DNA of 21,557 nucleotides, taken from NCBI GenBank assembly GCA_964548595.1, contig CAZJQO010000022.1, positions 1 through 21,557 on the forward strand, read 5' to 3'. The first letter of the stretch is position 1. Each line of letters starts with the position of its first letter. The notes under the pieces are model-generated. The model saw only the letters and a list, made by a program, of their open reading frames with translations. It made no database searches and had not been told where the DNA came from. Shown here in pieces: positions 20,697 to 21,557 of the stretch. A program made the position numbers and the translations under genes. The stretch comes from JAJYVH01 sp964548595. GTDB lineage: Archaea; Micrarchaeota; Micrarchaeia; Micrarchaeales; CABMGC01.

Positions 20697-20729
20697 AGGC
20701 TTTAAAAGGCAAGCCGTCCAATAATTACG
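20697..20729 (-). promoter_or_regulatory. Promoter C: shared metal-island motif plus TATA box
   Basis: On the minus strand TAATTATTGGACGG (20714-20727) is followed by CCTTTTAAAG (TATA, 20700-20709), about 31-40 bases before GTG 20669. Motif and spacing match promoters A and B. Confidence 0.65.
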
Positions 20730-20740
20730 AGGGGTAGCAG

Positions 20741-21169
20741 GTGGGCGCCGGTTCAAGAATCACAAGAGTATTCGTTTCAAACAGCCTGGTGCGAGAAGTC
20801 GAGGGCGAGGCGGCATCGGGGCGTGGCCTAGTGGGCAGGCCTATGCTGCATGCAGCGTGCCTCATACTGGGCATGCTGGCGGTGAAGGAGGTTCTCGGAG
20901 TGGGGTACAGGAAAACAATCTCGGTCTTCAAGGATGCGGGTTGGCAGAATCTGCCAGATTTCAGGACGCTTGAATGGCGAGCAAAGAAGCTGGCCAAGAA
21001 CAGGGCAAGAATGCGCGTGGAGCTTTGCGAAGGTAGGCGAGAGCGATGGATTGTTGTAACATCTCGGGGAAGGGGAGGCTCTCTTGAAAATGTTAGGCAC
21101 GTTTCACTCAAGACAGCGAAGAACAGCGTGCATCGATTTGGCACTGACTATGTAGAGCTAGCCTTGTAA
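20741..21169 (+). CDS. Small protein resembling the N-terminus of an IS5-type transposase, possibly a remnant
   Basis: This 142-residue frame starts at GTG 20741. Residues about 27-65 (GLVGRPMLHAACLILGMLAV, then KEVLGVGYRKTISVF) resemble the N-terminal helical DNA-binding segment of IS5-like DDE transposases, where a GRP motif is followed by a YRK/YRE helix. FRTLEWRAKKLAKNRARMR and a basic, Arg-rich C-terminus follow; no DDE catalytic residues are present. It could be a decayed transposase, a small domesticated DNA-binding protein or a separate family. It is the only plus-strand gene in 13600-21557 and sits beside promoter C. Confidence 0.45.
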   Translation: MGAGSRITRVFVSNSLVREVEGEAASGRGLVGRPMLHAACLILGMLAVKEVLGVGYRKTISVFKDAGWQNLPDFRTLEWRAKKLAKNRARMRVELCEGRRERWIVVTSRGRGGSLENVRHVSLKTAKNSVHRFGTDYVELAL

Positions 21170-21194
21170 TGTCTATGGTATTGTGCGGTGCGTC

Positions 21195-21557
21195 TCAGGT
21201 TGCAGTTGGCGGGTTAAATCCCTGCGAATCGAGAGGTCCGCCGCACCCATCCTCGAGATTCCAAACCGTCGCTATCCTCGAAGCGCTGAAGTTGTAATGG
21301 GTTATCAGGTATTTTGCCTGACCCGCAAACGCGTACCATCTCCAGCAGTGGCAGCAGCACGGGCCTGACATGTTCATCGCGCCGTCAAAGATTTCTTGCT
21401 GTGCGCCGGTAAGAGTAACGTTCTGATATCCAAGAAGCTCTTTTGCAAGCGAAACAGAGATGTTATACGGATCTGCCGGAATCTGAGGAATGCTCGAATA
21501 GCCGCGCAGTCCGTTTATCTGCTCCACGTAGCTTGTGAAATTCATAAAGCTGCAGCA
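21195..21557 (-). CDS. Extracytoplasmic CCC/CWRW protein, N-terminus beyond window
   Basis: The minus strand is open from the right edge to a TGA at 21195, about 120 residues. The first in-frame ATG is at 21545, but the frame continues upstream through Cys-Cys-Ser-Phe to the edge, so the true start is outside. The sequence has IPQIPADPYNISVSLAKELL, then MSGPCCCHCWRWYAFAGQAK and WNLEDGCGG near the end. CCCHC with CWRW is a dense thiol/metal site. The architecture (LTGAQQEIFDGAM, then PCC.., then a helical repeat) parallels LTQEQQAIANYTA..PCCNN in the 18463-19443 product, suggesting distant homology. Probably exported and metal-binding; no known function. Confidence 0.7.
   Translation of the reverse strand, partial: CCSFMNFTSYVEQINGLRGYSSIPQIPADPYNISVSLAKELLGYQNVTLTGAQQEIFDGAMNMSGPCCCHCWRWYAFAGQAKYLITHYNFSASRIATVWNLEDGCGGPLDSQGFNPPTAT

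Noticed and set aside
21183..21245. tRNA-like GGGTTAAATCCC segment with matching GCGG/CCGC ends
   Set aside because: No coherent D or anticodon arm and the T-loop lacks TTC; on the minus strand the region is the C-terminus and stop of the CCC/CWRW protein.
1..21557. CRISPR array or cas genes
   Set aside because: No regularly spaced 24-40-base repeats and no Cas motifs; the only tandem repeat is the 8-base unit at 9864-9903, and TnpB alone is not a CRISPR system.

Overview
The window reads as an archaeal chromosome segment, most likely from a small-genome DPANN-type lineage such as Micrarchaeota. This placement is an inference from gene style, not from a marker tree. The archaeal signs are a CAU tRNA with a bulge-helix-bulge intron, tRNA-His with an encoded G-1, TATA boxes 20-30 bases before many starts (several leaderless), GGTGAT-type Shine-Dalgarno sites, a HerA-type ATPase, and type IV pilin-like class III signal peptides. 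Genes are tightly packed, and convergent pairs share stop-codon bases.

Left part (1-8200). The N-terminal part of a TnpB-like RNA-guided nuclease runs off the left edge on the minus strand. Then come a proline dehydrogenase overlapped by an alpha/beta hydrolase (+), a B12-binding-type radical SAM protein (-), a HerA-family ATPase with a C-terminal PD-(D/E)XK-like nuclease domain (-), CTP synthase (+) and endonuclease IV (-).

Middle part (8200-13300). A pair of winged-helix-like proteins is followed by a probable small minus-strand gene. Next is a plus-strand operon of four pilin-like proteins plus one small membrane protein, interrupted by an octanucleotide tandem repeat made of Shine-Dalgarno copies. 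Two small conserved-looking soluble proteins, the intron-bearing CAU tRNA, an unknown 178-residue protein and tRNA-His complete this part.

Right part (13300-21557). This is a soft-metal (probably copper) handling island, almost all on the minus strand. Three transcription units each begin at a TATA box preceded, on its upstream side, by the same motif (AATTATTGGACG and close variants). Unit A (about 17330 down to 13600) encodes a Cys-pair microprotein, a zinc-ribbon protein, a YHS microprotein, two membrane proteins (one DoxX-like) and a CopA-type P1B ATPase. Unit B (about 18440 down to 17404) encodes a TRASH/YHS microprotein, a two-helix membrane protein, a Cys-rich microprotein, another two-helix membrane protein and a 40-residue YACPMHPEV-type heavy-metal-binding protein. 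Unit C (about 20710 down to 18463) encodes a Met-rich membrane peptide, a CPLC-containing polytopic membrane protein and two anchored or secreted proteins. A partial secreted CCC/CWRW protein at the right edge looks related to the last of these. A paralogous two-helix membrane protein lies just beyond the ATPase gene. Together they look like a coordinated metal-stress regulon made of export, periplasmic or surface thiol/metal binding and many small cytoplasmic metal-binding proteins. The shared operator, several microproteins and the unit C proteins seem to be the least described part of the window.
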